A DNA stretch of 64,000 bases, taken from contig CAVOFR010000007.1 of NCBI GenBank assembly GCA_963695075.1, forward strand, positions 930,001 to 994,000, in the 5' to 3' direction. The notes below the pieces were generated by a model, which was not told the DNA's origin, ran no database searches, and saw only the letters and a list, made by a program, of their open reading frames with translations. The stretch is from CAWCAL01 sp963695075. Lineage in GTDB: Bacteria > Actinomycetota > Acidimicrobiia > Acidimicrobiales > CAWCAL01. The translations under genes were made by a program, and so were the position numbers. This document shows positions 49,713-57,846 of this stretch, in pieces (positions within the stretch are counted from its first letter, which is position 1; every line of letters begins with the position of its first letter).

Positions 49713-50532
49713 CGGCGTCGGTATCGTTGCCGCCGGCGAGCGGTTCCCAGTTCGCATCGCGTTTCTCGGCGAACGCCAGTGGTCCCTCGGTCTGATCGGG
49801 ATGTCCCCACATCGACACCAGGTGCCGCGCCCCGGCGCGACAGGCGTCGGTCAGCCCGAGCTCGAGTGCGCCCCACAGCGCTTTCTTGGTGGCCGCCATC
49901 GCCGCGGGGGAGTTGCGGGCGATGGTCTCGCCCAGTTCCTGGGACCGCTCGCGAAGCCGCTCGGGCGGCTCCACGATCTCGCTGATCATGCCCAGCTCCA
50001 GCGCACGCTCGGGACCCATCCGCTCGTGGCTGCCCATGAGGGCCATGCGCATCACGGCCTCCACGGGCATCTTCTTCATCAGGCCGATGGCTTCGATGGC
50101 GACGACCTGGCCGACCGAGACGTGGGGGTCGAAGAACTGGGCGTCCGAGGCAGCGATCACGATGTCGGCGTCGGCTATCCAGTGGAACCCGCCACCGCAG
50201 CAGATTCCGTTGACCGCGGTGATCACCGGCTTCCAGACCTGCTGATGCCATGCCGTGAAATGGACGTCGAACTCCTCCATCGACTGCCGGTAGCGCTCCA
50301 TGCCGACTCCGTCCGACGCGATCTCGGATACGTCGACGCCGGTCTGGAAGTCGCGACCGTTGCCGGTGTGGACGATCACCCGGACCGCGGGGTCTCGGTC
50401 CAGTTCGAGCCACGCGTCGGCCAGTTCGTCGCGCATGTCGCTGTTCATCGCGTTGCGAACGTCGGGACGATCGTTGATCAGCCAACCGACGGGACCGTGC
50501 CTTTCGACCTGGAGATGTTGGTAGCTGCTCAT
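49705..50532 (-). CDS. Crotonase with His-His in place of catalytic Glu residues
   Basis: A 275-residue crotonase of full length. Oxyanion-hole segments are RDFQTGVDVSEI and GICCGGGFHWIADAD. His117 and His137 (FFDPHVSVGQ) replace the two hydratase glutamates, and the region after them (VAIEAIGLMKKMP) lacks the usual GGTQRLP pattern. A reaction other than hydration, such as C-C bond hydrolysis, isomerisation or decarboxylation, is more likely. It is a paralogue of the shorter protein at 47626-48300. ATG 50532 overlaps the acyl-CoA dehydrogenase stop (ATGA). Confidence 0.85.
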   Translation of the reverse strand: MSSYQHLQVERHGPVGWLINDRPDVRNAMNSDMRDELADAWLELDRDPAVRVIVHTGNGRDFQTGVDVSEIASDGVGMERYRQSMEEFDVHFTAWHQQVWKPVITAVNGICCGGGFHWIADADIVIAASDAQFFDPHVSVGQVVAIEAIGLMKKMPVEAVMRMALMGSHERMGPERALELGMISEIVEPPERLRERSQELGETIARNSPAAMAATKKALWGALELGLTDACRAGARHLVSMWGHPDQTEGPLAFAEKRDANWEPLAGGNDTDADD

Positions 50533-51767
50533 GACCGTGGGGTCTCCTCCCAGGCGGCGTCGTGCCAGGGGTCCGGTTCCCGGGGAAGGCCGAGGACCTT
50601 CTCGCCGATGACGTTCTTGTTCACTTCGGTGGTGCCCCCTTCGATCGTGTTGGCCCGGCTCCGCATCATGCCTCGCAGCTCGTAGGGCATGTCCTCGAGC
50701 CAGTCGCCGAGCCACGCCTGGCCGCTCGCGCCGAGCATCTCATGCGCCATGAGCTGCACGCGCTGGTTGAGGGACCCCTGGTGGACCTTTCCGATCGAGG
50801 CGGCCGGGCCGGGGGTTCCGCCGGTGGTCACGGTCGCCCGTACCCGCTGGTTGGTCCAGCCCCGAACCGTCTCCTCGCTGTGCAGCCGCATGAGTTCCTG
50901 TCGCACCCGCGGATCTGTGACCCTCCCGGTGGCACGGGCCAGTTCTATGACGCGATGCACTCCGCTGCCACCGATGCGATCGACGCCACCGGAGCCCGAC
51001 CCGGCGACCATCTGCCGCTCGCCGGCGAGTGTCGCTCCCGCCACCCGCCACCCGTCGCCGACCGCGCCGACCCGGTGGGTGTCCGGGACCCGGACCTCGT
51101 CGAGCCAGACCTCGTTGAAGTCGACCTCGCCTCCCAGGTGCCGCAGTTCGCGGACGTCGACTCCGGGACTGCGCAGGTCGACCAACAGGTAGGTGATGCC
51201 CTTCCGTTTCGGTACCCCGGGATCGGTGCGGGCCAGGCAGATGGCGAACTCCGATCGGTGGGCCCAGGTGGTCCAGACCTTCTGACCGGTCAGGATCCAC
51301 TCGTCGCCGTCGCGCTCGGCGCGGGTGGCCAGCGAAGCCAGGTCGGAGCCGGCCCCCGGTTCGCTGAAGAGCTGACACCACCGTTCGGTGTTGGCCACCA
51401 TCGGGGGCAGGAAGCGCAGGCGCTGTTCCTCGGTGCCGTGAGCGAAGAGGGCCGGGGCCGTGTTGTTGAGCCCGAGAGGATTGAGTCGGCCGAGGTTGTA
51501 GGGGGCCAACATCGATTCGGCGACGCGGGCCTTGTCCGGCCTGAGGTCGAGGCCTCCGAAGGCGACCGGCCAGGTGGCGACGACCAGGCCCGACGCCGCG
51601 AAGGTGGGGTACCAGGCCTCGTAGTCGGCCCGCGGTCGAACCGCTCGGATGGCGGCGCGGCCACCAGGTGCGGCGTCGCGCCACGCCAGCGGGACGTTGG
51701 TCTCGACCCAGGCGGCGACCGCGGCGCGGATTTCGCCGTCAGCGGACTGTCGATCGATGGCCAACAT
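50529..51767 (-). CDS. Acyl-CoA dehydrogenase
   Basis: A 412-residue acyl-CoA dehydrogenase. Conserved parts are WCQLFSEPGAGSDLASL, LTGQKVWTTWAH, FNEVWLDEVRVPD and, near the end, EGGTTEVNKNVIGEKVLGLP. It resembles the FadE-type enzymes of actinobacterial ring and side-chain degradation. It is the first gene of a leftward operon (dehydrogenase, crotonase, ligase, crotonase, hypothetical) in which every junction overlaps. It is divergent from a MaoC-type dehydratase gene; the 87-bp gap contains two palindromes. ATG 51767 is the start. Confidence 0.88.
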   Translation of the reverse strand: MLAIDRQSADGEIRAAVAAWVETNVPLAWRDAAPGGRAAIRAVRPRADYEAWYPTFAASGLVVATWPVAFGGLDLRPDKARVAESMLAPYNLGRLNPLGLNNTAPALFAHGTEEQRLRFLPPMVANTERWCQLFSEPGAGSDLASLATRAERDGDEWILTGQKVWTTWAHRSEFAICLARTDPGVPKRKGITYLLVDLRSPGVDVRELRHLGGEVDFNEVWLDEVRVPDTHRVGAVGDGWRVAGATLAGERQMVAGSGSGGVDRIGGSGVHRVIELARATGRVTDPRVRQELMRLHSEETVRGWTNQRVRATVTTGGTPGPAASIGKVHQGSLNQRVQLMAHEMLGASGQAWLGDWLEDMPYELRGMMRSRANTIEGGTTEVNKNVIGEKVLGLPREPDPWHDAAWEETPRS

Positions 51768-51788
51768 CTCGAAATCTGGTCCCTCAGC

Positions 51789-51803
51789 GTCGGTTTCCGA
51801 CGG
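51789..51803. promoter_or_regulatory. Palindrome upstream of the acyl-CoA dehydrogenase operon
   Basis: GTCGG-TTT-CCGAC lies 21 nt before ATG 51767. The same 15 bases occur inverted at 28818-28832, and a variant lies at 15729-15745. Its position between divergent genes suits an operator. Confidence 0.35.
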
Positions 51804-51837
51804 TCGGCACAGCGTAGTAACCGGGTCGGGCAGGATC

Positions 51838-51850
51838 GTATATTGTATAC
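51838..51850. promoter_or_regulatory. GntR-type operator palindrome over the MaoC-gene promoter
   Basis: GTATA-TTG-TATAC is a perfect inverted repeat that contains TTGTATAC, close to the TTGTATACAA sites of FCD-type GntR regulators. It overlaps TATTGT (51841-51846), which stands 8 nt before ATG 51855. The GntR gene at 53977 in the same unit is the likely regulator. Confidence 0.5.
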
Positions 51851-51854
51851 AGCC

Positions 51855-53129
51855 ATGCCCGGCTCTATCACCGACGAGGGCGTGGCCCGACTGAGGCAGA
51901 GGATCGGCGTGGCACAGCCCCATCCTCAGCCGCCCCACTACCGCGAACCCGGCATCGACGCGTTCCGTCACGTGGCCGAGGCCTGCGGCGATGACAACCC
52001 GCTCTGGTGCGATCCCGATCACGCCGCCGCATCGATCTGGGGTGGCCCGATCGCCCCGCCCCACCTCAACGGCGGCGACACGCTGATCGGTGTCGACGAG
52101 GTGGAGCGGCTCGACCCGCAGGCCAAGGAGCTCCTGGCCGGTGACCCGCTCCGCGGCGCACATGCCTACTACGCGGGCAGCCACCGGGAGTGGTGGAATC
52201 CCCTGCGTCCGGCAACGGCGGTCACCCGGCGGAACGCGCTGGTCGGCGTCCGGGACAAGAGCAGCGCATTCGCCGAACGAGCCGTGCACGAATGGACCGC
52301 CGAGGTGTTCGCCGCGCCCGACCGGGTCCTGGCCGCGCAGTACCGGCTGATGATCCGCACCGACCGGGACCGCTCGGAAGAAAAGGGCAAGTACGACGAC
52401 CTCGAGGTCGCGCCCTACACCGACGAGGAGATCGACGCAATCGCCGCGGCGGCGTTGGCCGAGCGGGCTCAGCGCCGCGGCGCCGACCACCGGTGGTGGG
52501 AGGACGTGGCCGAGGGCGACGAGCTGGGTCCACTGGTGAAGGGTCCGTTGCGCGTCACCGACATCGTCTGCTGGCACGTCGGAGTGGGGATGGGTCTCTA
52601 CGGCGTGAAGGCACTGCGGCTCGGTCATCAACAGCGGGGCCGGATCCCGCGATTCTTCCGGCCCGACGATCTCAACGTCCCCGACGTCCAACAACGGGTG
52701 CACTGGGACCCCGAATGGGCCCACCGAGCGGGGAGCCCGGCCGTCTACGACTACGGCCGGATGCGCGAGACCTGGCTCATCCACCTCTGCACCGACTGGA
52801 TGGGTGACGATGCGTGGCTGGCAGCGCTCGATTGCGAGTTCCGGCTGTTCAACTTCGTCGGCGACACGCACTGGATGCGCGGCACGGTGACGCGCCGCTA
52901 CCTTGCCGCCGGCGACCGGCCGGCGGTCGATCTCGAGGTGTGGGGTGAGAACCAGCGGGGTGAGATCACGACGCCCGGTCACGCCACCGTGCTACTCCCC
53001 AGCCGAGAGCACGGGCCGGTGCGCCTGCCCGATCCGCCCGGTGGCGCGACCTCGTGCGCCGGAGCACTCGAGGCGCTCATCGGACGATTCGCCGCCCTCG
53101 ACGCGGGTACCGGGACGGCCGGGACATGA
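51855..53129 (+). CDS. MaoC-like double-hotdog dehydratase
   Basis: A 424-residue protein with two hotdog domains. The N-terminal half resembles FAS1-type MaoC dehydratase (HYREPGIDAFRHVAEACGDDNPLW, IAPPHLNG, GSHREWWNPLRP). The C-terminal half has WWEDVAEGDELGPLVKGPLRVTD, split here, and DYGRMRETWLIHLCTDWMGD. Such double-hotdog proteins hydrate enoyl-CoA thioesters. In this catabolic cluster it could supply the hydratase activity that the His-His crotonases lack. It is the first gene of a rightward unit (MaoC, PaaG-like isomerase, GntR, amidohydrolase). The start is leaderless-like, with an operator palindrome on the promoter. Confidence 0.83.
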   Translation: MPGSITDEGVARLRQRIGVAQPHPQPPHYREPGIDAFRHVAEACGDDNPLWCDPDHAAASIWGGPIAPPHLNGGDTLIGVDEVERLDPQAKELLAGDPLRGAHAYYAGSHREWWNPLRPATAVTRRNALVGVRDKSSAFAERAVHEWTAEVFAAPDRVLAAQYRLMIRTDRDRSEEKGKYDDLEVAPYTDEEIDAIAAAALAERAQRRGADHRWWEDVAEGDELGPLVKGPLRVTDIVCWHVGVGMGLYGVKALRLGHQQRGRIPRFFRPDDLNVPDVQQRVHWDPEWAHRAGSPAVYDYGRMRETWLIHLCTDWMGDDAWLAALDCEFRLFNFVGDTHWMRGTVTRRYLAAGDRPAVDLEVWGENQRGEITTPGHATVLLPSREHGPVRLPDPPGGATSCAGALEALIGRFAALDAGTGTAGT

Positions 53130-53163
53130 AGTCGGCACGCCAGGCAACGGGGAGAAACCGGTC

Positions 53164-53973
53164 ATGAGAGAGATGCCAGCATCAGTCGAGGGGCTGTTGG
53201 TCGACTACCGCACCGGGACCTTGTCGATCACACTCGATCGGCCCGACCGGCGCAACGCCCTCACAGACGACCAGGTGATGACCCTGATCGAGTTGATCGA
53301 GGTGGCCGGTTCCGACGAGACGGTGAGGGTCGTGTTTCTGGGCGGCACGGGTGACCACTTCTGCTCGGGGTTCGATCTGTCGCTTCGAGGCCGCCCCGAC
53401 GTCAGGCCTCGCGTCGGTGCCACGCAGCGGCAGATGCGTTGGCACGTGAACCGGCTGATCACGACCATGCTCGAGACGCAGACGCCGATCGTGAGCGCGG
53501 TCAAGGGTTGGGCGATCGGTCTCGGCCTCAACCTCGCCCTGGCCAGCGACTTCGCCATCGTGGCGGACGACGCCCGGCTCCGCGCCCCGTTCACGGCGTC
53601 GGGGTTCACCCCCGACAGCGGCGGCTCCTGGATGATCCCCCGCCTGGTCGGCGTGGCCCGGGCCAAGGAGATGCTGATGCTCGGTCGAACCGTCACCGGC
53701 GCCCAGGCCGAAGCATGGGGCATGGTGCACCGCGCCGTACCGGTCGCCGAGGTGGACGACGTGGCCGCGAGCCTGGTCACCGAGCTGGGGAGCGCCGCGA
53801 CGGTCGCCGTGGGACTGTCGAAGCTCCTCGTCCACCGGGCGGCCACCAGTCCGCTGGAGCGCCACCTCGAGGACGAGGGGTGGGCGATCGAGTTGTCCAG
53901 CCGGTCAGAGGACTTCCACGAAGCCAACCGGGCTCGCCGCGACGGCCGCGATCCCGATTTCACCGGACGCTGA
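53164..53973 (+). CDS. PaaG-like enoyl-CoA isomerase (crotonase family)
   Basis: A 269-residue crotonase. Oxyanion-hole segments are GDHFCSGFDLSLRG and KGWAIGLGLNLALASD; the glutamates of hydratases are absent. TASGFTPDSGGSWMIPRLVG places Asp151 where PaaG has its catalytic Asp, and the rest (EAWGMVHRAVP, DEGWAIELSSRSEDFHEAN) also follows PaaG. It likely shifts a double bond or isomerises a ring epoxide or oxepin of an acyl-CoA; no PaaABCE epoxidase is nearby, so the phenylacetate pathway itself is not implied. ATG 53164 is preceded by GGGGAGA. It lies 34 bp after the MaoC gene and 3 bp before the GntR gene. Confidence 0.85.
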   Translation: MREMPASVEGLLVDYRTGTLSITLDRPDRRNALTDDQVMTLIELIEVAGSDETVRVVFLGGTGDHFCSGFDLSLRGRPDVRPRVGATQRQMRWHVNRLITTMLETQTPIVSAVKGWAIGLGLNLALASDFAIVADDARLRAPFTASGFTPDSGGSWMIPRLVGVARAKEMLMLGRTVTGAQAEAWGMVHRAVPVAEVDDVAASLVTELGSAATVAVGLSKLLVHRAATSPLERHLEDEGWAIELSSRSEDFHEANRARRDGRDPDFTGR

Positions 53974-53976
53974 TCG

Positions 53977-54693
53977 ATGCGTGCTGCCGCCCCGACGACC
54001 CGCCTGGCCAGACCTACCGTAGGCGACCAGGTCGCCCAGGTGGTCCGTCGCCGGATCTGGGACGGAGAGCTCCGCCCCGGCGACCGGCTCAACCAGGAGG
54101 AGCTGGCCGCCTCGCTCGGTGTCAGCCGTATCCCCGTCCGCGATGCGCTGATGGGCCTCGAGCGTGAAGGCGTGGTCCGGATGGAGCCGCACCGTGGGGC
54201 ATTCGTCGAACCGGTCGACGGTCGTTCGGTCGCGGATCACTTCGAGCTCTACGCCTTCGTCGACGGATTCGCCGCGGCAAAGGCCTGCGAGCGCGCCACC
54301 GACGACCAGCTCGCCGAACTGGCCGGCGTATTCCTGCGAGCCGGGGGCATGACCGATCCCGACTCGCTGCAGAAGGCCGTGGTCGATGCCCGAGGCCGGC
54401 TGCACGACCTGGGCGGATCGCCCCGATTCCGTGCCATGGCCAGGGGCTTGTCGGGCATCGTGCCCGGCAACTTCTTCGCGGCGGTCGAGGGCTCCGCCGC
54501 CGTCGCCCGGGCCGGGCTGCCCAGGGTGGCGGACGCGCTCGTCAACCGCGACGGAGACGCCGCCGTGGCCGCCTACCAGCGGATGATGATCGATCAGGGC
54601 CGGCTGGTGCTGGCCGACCTCCGTCGCCGAGGAGTGATCGACGACCACCGGCCCGACCGGGCCGGGCAATCTTCCGAACAGGGGACACGATGA
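53977..54693 (+). CDS. GntR-family regulator, FCD/FadR-like
   Basis: A 238-residue regulator. The winged helix (about 12-80) shows GDQVAQVVRRRIWDGELRPGDRL, given in part, LAASLGVSRIPVRDALMGLEREG and HRGAFVEPV. The helical C-terminal domain has LYAFVDGFAAAKACERA, but the metal-ligand pattern of FCD proteins is partly eroded. It lies between the PaaG-like isomerase (3 bp) and the amidohydrolase (ATGA overlap). It probably represses the operon through the TTGTATAC palindrome at 51838-51850. The effector would be an acyl-CoA or pathway acid. Confidence 0.87.
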   Translation: MRAAAPTTRLARPTVGDQVAQVVRRRIWDGELRPGDRLNQEELAASLGVSRIPVRDALMGLEREGVVRMEPHRGAFVEPVDGRSVADHFELYAFVDGFAAAKACERATDDQLAELAGVFLRAGGMTDPDSLQKAVVDARGRLHDLGGSPRFRAMARGLSGIVPGNFFAAVEGSAAVARAGLPRVADALVNRDGDAAVAAYQRMMIDQGRLVLADLRRRGVIDDHRPDRAGQSSEQGTR

Positions 54694-55886
54694 CCGCCGC
54701 CGAGACGATGCCGATGCTGATCAGCGTCGACGACCACGTCGTCGAGCCCCCGGACGTCTGGACGTCCCGTCTACCCCGGAGGTACCGGGACGTCGGGCCG
54801 CGCATCGTGATCGAGCCGAAGGGCGAGATGGCCCTGGTCGACGGGTCCTGGGCCGAGACACCCGGAACCGGCGACGAGATGGCGGCCTGGTGGCACTACG
54901 AGGACCACCGCTACCAGATCCGGCAGATGATCGCGGCGGCCGGACTGAGGCCGGAAGAAGTGACGATGCAGGGCGTCACCTACGACGAGATGCGGCGGGG
55001 CTGCTTCGATCCCGCAGCACGGCTCGAGGACATGACCGCCAACCACGTCGAGGCGTCGTTGTGCTTTCCCAACTACCCGCGTTTCTGCGGCCAGCTCTTC
55101 GCCGAGCGCCAGGACCTGGCGCTCTCGAAGTTGTGCGTCGAGGCGTACAACGACTGGATGGTCGAGGAGTGGTGCGGCGACAGTCGTGGCCGGCTCGTTC
55201 CGCTCTGCATCGTGCCGCTCTGGGATGTCGAGCTAGCTGCGGCCGAGATCCGCCGCAACGCGGCACGGGGCGTGCGCGCCGTGGCTTGGTCCGAGCTCCC
55301 GGCCTGGCTCGGCCTGCCTTCGATCCATTCGGGAGAGTGGGACCCGTTCTTCCGGGCCTGCGAGGAGACCGGCACCGTCATCTGCATGCACATCGGGTCG
55401 GGGACCAAGACACTCACGACCTCGGCGGACGCACCCACCATCGTCACCGCCAACATGATCGCGGCGAACTCGGCGGCCTCGATGATCGACTGGCTGTTCT
55501 CGGGGAAGCTGGCCGAGTTCCCGAAGCTCGACCTGCTCTACGCCGAGTGTCAGATCGGCTGGATCCCGTACTTCGTCGAGCGGGCCGACGACACATGGGA
55601 GACCCACCAGTGGGCCCAGGGTGAGTCACGAACCGCCGAGCCGCCGTCGGTCTACTACCACCGGCAGATCCACAGCTGCTTCTTCAAGGACACCGTCGGC
55701 GTGGAGCTGCTCGACAGGGTCGGGGTCGACAACGTGATGTTCGAGACCGATTATCCCCACCAGGACGGGACCTTCCCCGAGTCACGGGAGACTGCCGAAC
55801 GGCTCTTCGGGCATCTCGATCCCGACGTGGTCCACAAGATCGCCCGCGGCAACGCCATCGACCTGCTCGGTCTGGACCCGGCCTGA
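54690..55886 (+). CDS. Amidohydrolase-2 family metal hydrolase/decarboxylase
   Basis: A 398-residue TIM-barrel protein related to ACMSD and gamma-resorcylate decarboxylase. It starts LISVDDHVVEPPDVWTSRLP, where the usual His-x-His metal motif reads Asp-x-His-like. CMHIGSGTK gives a barrel His, and MFETDYPHQDGTFPESR carries the conserved Asp and His. Such proteins decarboxylate or hydrolyse acids. A second family member is at 62218-63495, and pairs of them are frequent in actinobacterial catabolic clusters with acyl-CoA dehydrogenases and P450s. It overlaps the GntR gene by 4 bases. Confidence 0.85.
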   Translation: MTAAETMPMLISVDDHVVEPPDVWTSRLPRRYRDVGPRIVIEPKGEMALVDGSWAETPGTGDEMAAWWHYEDHRYQIRQMIAAAGLRPEEVTMQGVTYDEMRRGCFDPAARLEDMTANHVEASLCFPNYPRFCGQLFAERQDLALSKLCVEAYNDWMVEEWCGDSRGRLVPLCIVPLWDVELAAAEIRRNAARGVRAVAWSELPAWLGLPSIHSGEWDPFFRACEETGTVICMHIGSGTKTLTTSADAPTIVTANMIAANSAASMIDWLFSGKLAEFPKLDLLYAECQIGWIPYFVERADDTWETHQWAQGESRTAEPPSVYYHRQIHSCFFKDTVGVELLDRVGVDNVMFETDYPHQDGTFPESRETAERLFGHLDPDVVHKIARGNAIDLLGLDPA

Positions 55887-55900
55887 CCCCCTGGGACTCG

Positions 55901-56412
55901 CTACGGGCAGGTGATCGGTTCCCAGTCGGCGTCGTCGATGGAGCCGGCGTCGAGGTGCACCCAGCCCTCGAGCACCACCTCGATGTCCTCGATATCGGCG
56001 AAGTACAGCTCGGCCAGTGCCGGAAGAACGGGCACTCGGCCTCGGCCTCGGCCCGGTCGTTCAGGTCGACGGCGAAGTCGGCGTGGAAGGAGTTCTGGCC
56101 GGCGGATCCGAACCCCGACCCGCTCACCAGATCGTCGTGGTGCTCGTCGAGCCAATCGCGCAGGATGTCATATCGGTCGCTGACGTCGGTCGGAAGATCC
56201 TCGGACGCCATCCCGTCCGGTAGAGCGGCGCCGTTGTCGGAGTCCGGCTGGTCGGTCGCGTCGATCGGAGTGTCGGCGGCGGCGCTGCCATCGGGGACCG
56301 GCGCGTCGACCGCCGGCAGCGAGCTCGGTGCGGCGTCGTCAGCGGGGTCAGCCCCTCCGCACGAGACCGTGGCGAAGTAGAGCGAGGCGAGGATCGAGAA
56401 GCGGAGTCTCAT
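55901..56412 (-). pseudogene. Small lipoprotein gene with a frameshift
   Basis: The first frame from ATG 56412 encodes MRLRFSILASLYFATVSC, a lipoprotein signal with Cys18, then an acidic linker and a domain that reads well to NDRAEAEAECP. A second frame then continues LPALAELYFADIEDIEVVLEG and ends WEPITCP at a stop at 55901. The shift occurs at about 56016-56035, next to a triple GCCGAG repeat, and total length is 2 modulo 3, equal to a 1-base loss. It could be a pseudogene, a sequencing error or slippage. Without the shift the protein would have about 170 residues; its function is unknown. Confidence 0.65.
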
Positions 56413-56527
56413 GGGACTCCATCGGCGGATCCCGAGCCGGTTTGACCACACCACCGCCCAGCGAGATCTGCAGAGGTACTCTGCGCTTTCGCCCACAACG
56501 GCACGACGACCCGACGGAGCGCAACCG

Positions 56528-57846
56528 ATGACCGGTCTCCCGACCACCGACGGCATGTTCGATCTGCGGATATCCGATGGCGCCAAGCCGCTGTTCGAGC
56601 AGGTCAAGGCCTTCATAGCCGAGGAGGTCGAGCCGATCACCAAGCAGTTCCACGCCCTCGGTGAGGGCCGAGAGGACCGTTGGTCGTGGGCTCCCGGCCA
56701 GCTCGAGCTCCTCGACACAGCCAAGGCGAAGGCCAAGGAACGGGGACTGTGGAACTTCTTCCTCCCCGACGCCGAGACGGGGGAGGGCCTGGCCAACCTC
56801 GACTACGCGTACATCGCGGCCGAGCTGGGCAAGAACCCGATCGCGTCCGAATGCCTCAACTGCTCGGCGCCCGACACCGGCAACATGGAGGTGCTCGAGC
56901 GGGTGGGTACGCTCCGACGCAGAAGGAGCGGTGGCTCACCCCGCTGTTGAACGGCGAGATCCGGTCGGCCTTCGCGATGACCGAGCCCGACCTGGCCTCG
57001 TCCGATGCGAAGAACATCGCCTGCCAGGCCGTGCTCGACGGTGACGAGTGGGTCATCAACGGCGAGAAGTACTACATCTCCGGTGCCGGCGATCCGCGCT
57101 GCGAGATCATGATCGTGATGGTGCAGACCAACCCCGACGGTCCGCCCCATCGCCGCCAGTCGCAGATCCTCGTCCCTCGCCGCCACCCCGGCGTCGAGAC
57201 CTTGGGAGGCATGCAGGTCTTCGGCAAGGACGATGCCCCTCACGGGCACATGCACCTGGGTTTCACCGACGTACGCGTACCGAAGGAGAACATCCTGATG
57301 GGCGAGGGTCGCGGCTTCGAGATCTCGCAGCTGCGCCTGGGTCCGGGCCGGATCCACCACTGCATGCGCTCGATCGGCGCGGCCGAGCGGGCGGTCGAGC
57401 TCATGGCCATGCGGGGGCTCACCCGAGAGGCATTCGGCCGGCCCATCGGCCGCCTGGGCAAGAACACCGAGATGATCGCCAAGGCCCGCATCGAGATCGA
57501 GGCCATGCGGATGATGGTGCTGAAGGCGGCCAAGGCCATGGACGAGCTGGGCAACGCCGAGGCCCGGGTCTGGGTCAGCGCCGTCAAGGCGATGGTGCCC
57601 GTACGCGTATGCGGGATCATCGACGACGCGATCCAACTCCACGGTGCGACCGGCGTGTCGCAGTGGACGCCGCTGGCCGACATGTACGCCGGCCAGCGCA
57701 CCCTCAGACTGGCCGACGGGCCCGACGAGGTGCACTGGTTCGTGGTGGGTCGGGCCGAGCTCGCCTCCTGGGAGGACAGCGCCCAGGATTACGACCCCAA
57801 GTCCGACCACCTCGCCGAACTGGGCGAGATGTTCTCGGGGCCGTGA
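56528..57846 (+). pseudogene. Acyl-CoA dehydrogenase with a frameshift
   Basis: The first frame encodes MTGLPTTDGMFDLRISDGAK through SAPDTGNMEVLERVGT, the N-terminal helical domain. The second frame takes over at about 56911-56916 with PTQKERWLTPLLNGEIRSAF and runs to GEMFSGP, covering the FAD-binding AMTEPDLASSD, the middle strand domain and the C-terminal helices. The family normally reads GTPEQKERWL at the break, so one base appears lost. Both parts are otherwise intact, about 440 residues, the length of long-chain-type ACAD11-like enzymes. The P450 gene follows with a TGATG overlap, which suggests that the reading frame was recently functional or that the base loss is a sequence error. 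Confidence 0.75.

Noticed and set aside
50529..52982. An 817-codon frame extending the acyl-CoA dehydrogenase
   Set aside because: The part before 51767 is antisense to the MaoC-like gene and contains no dehydrogenase sequence.
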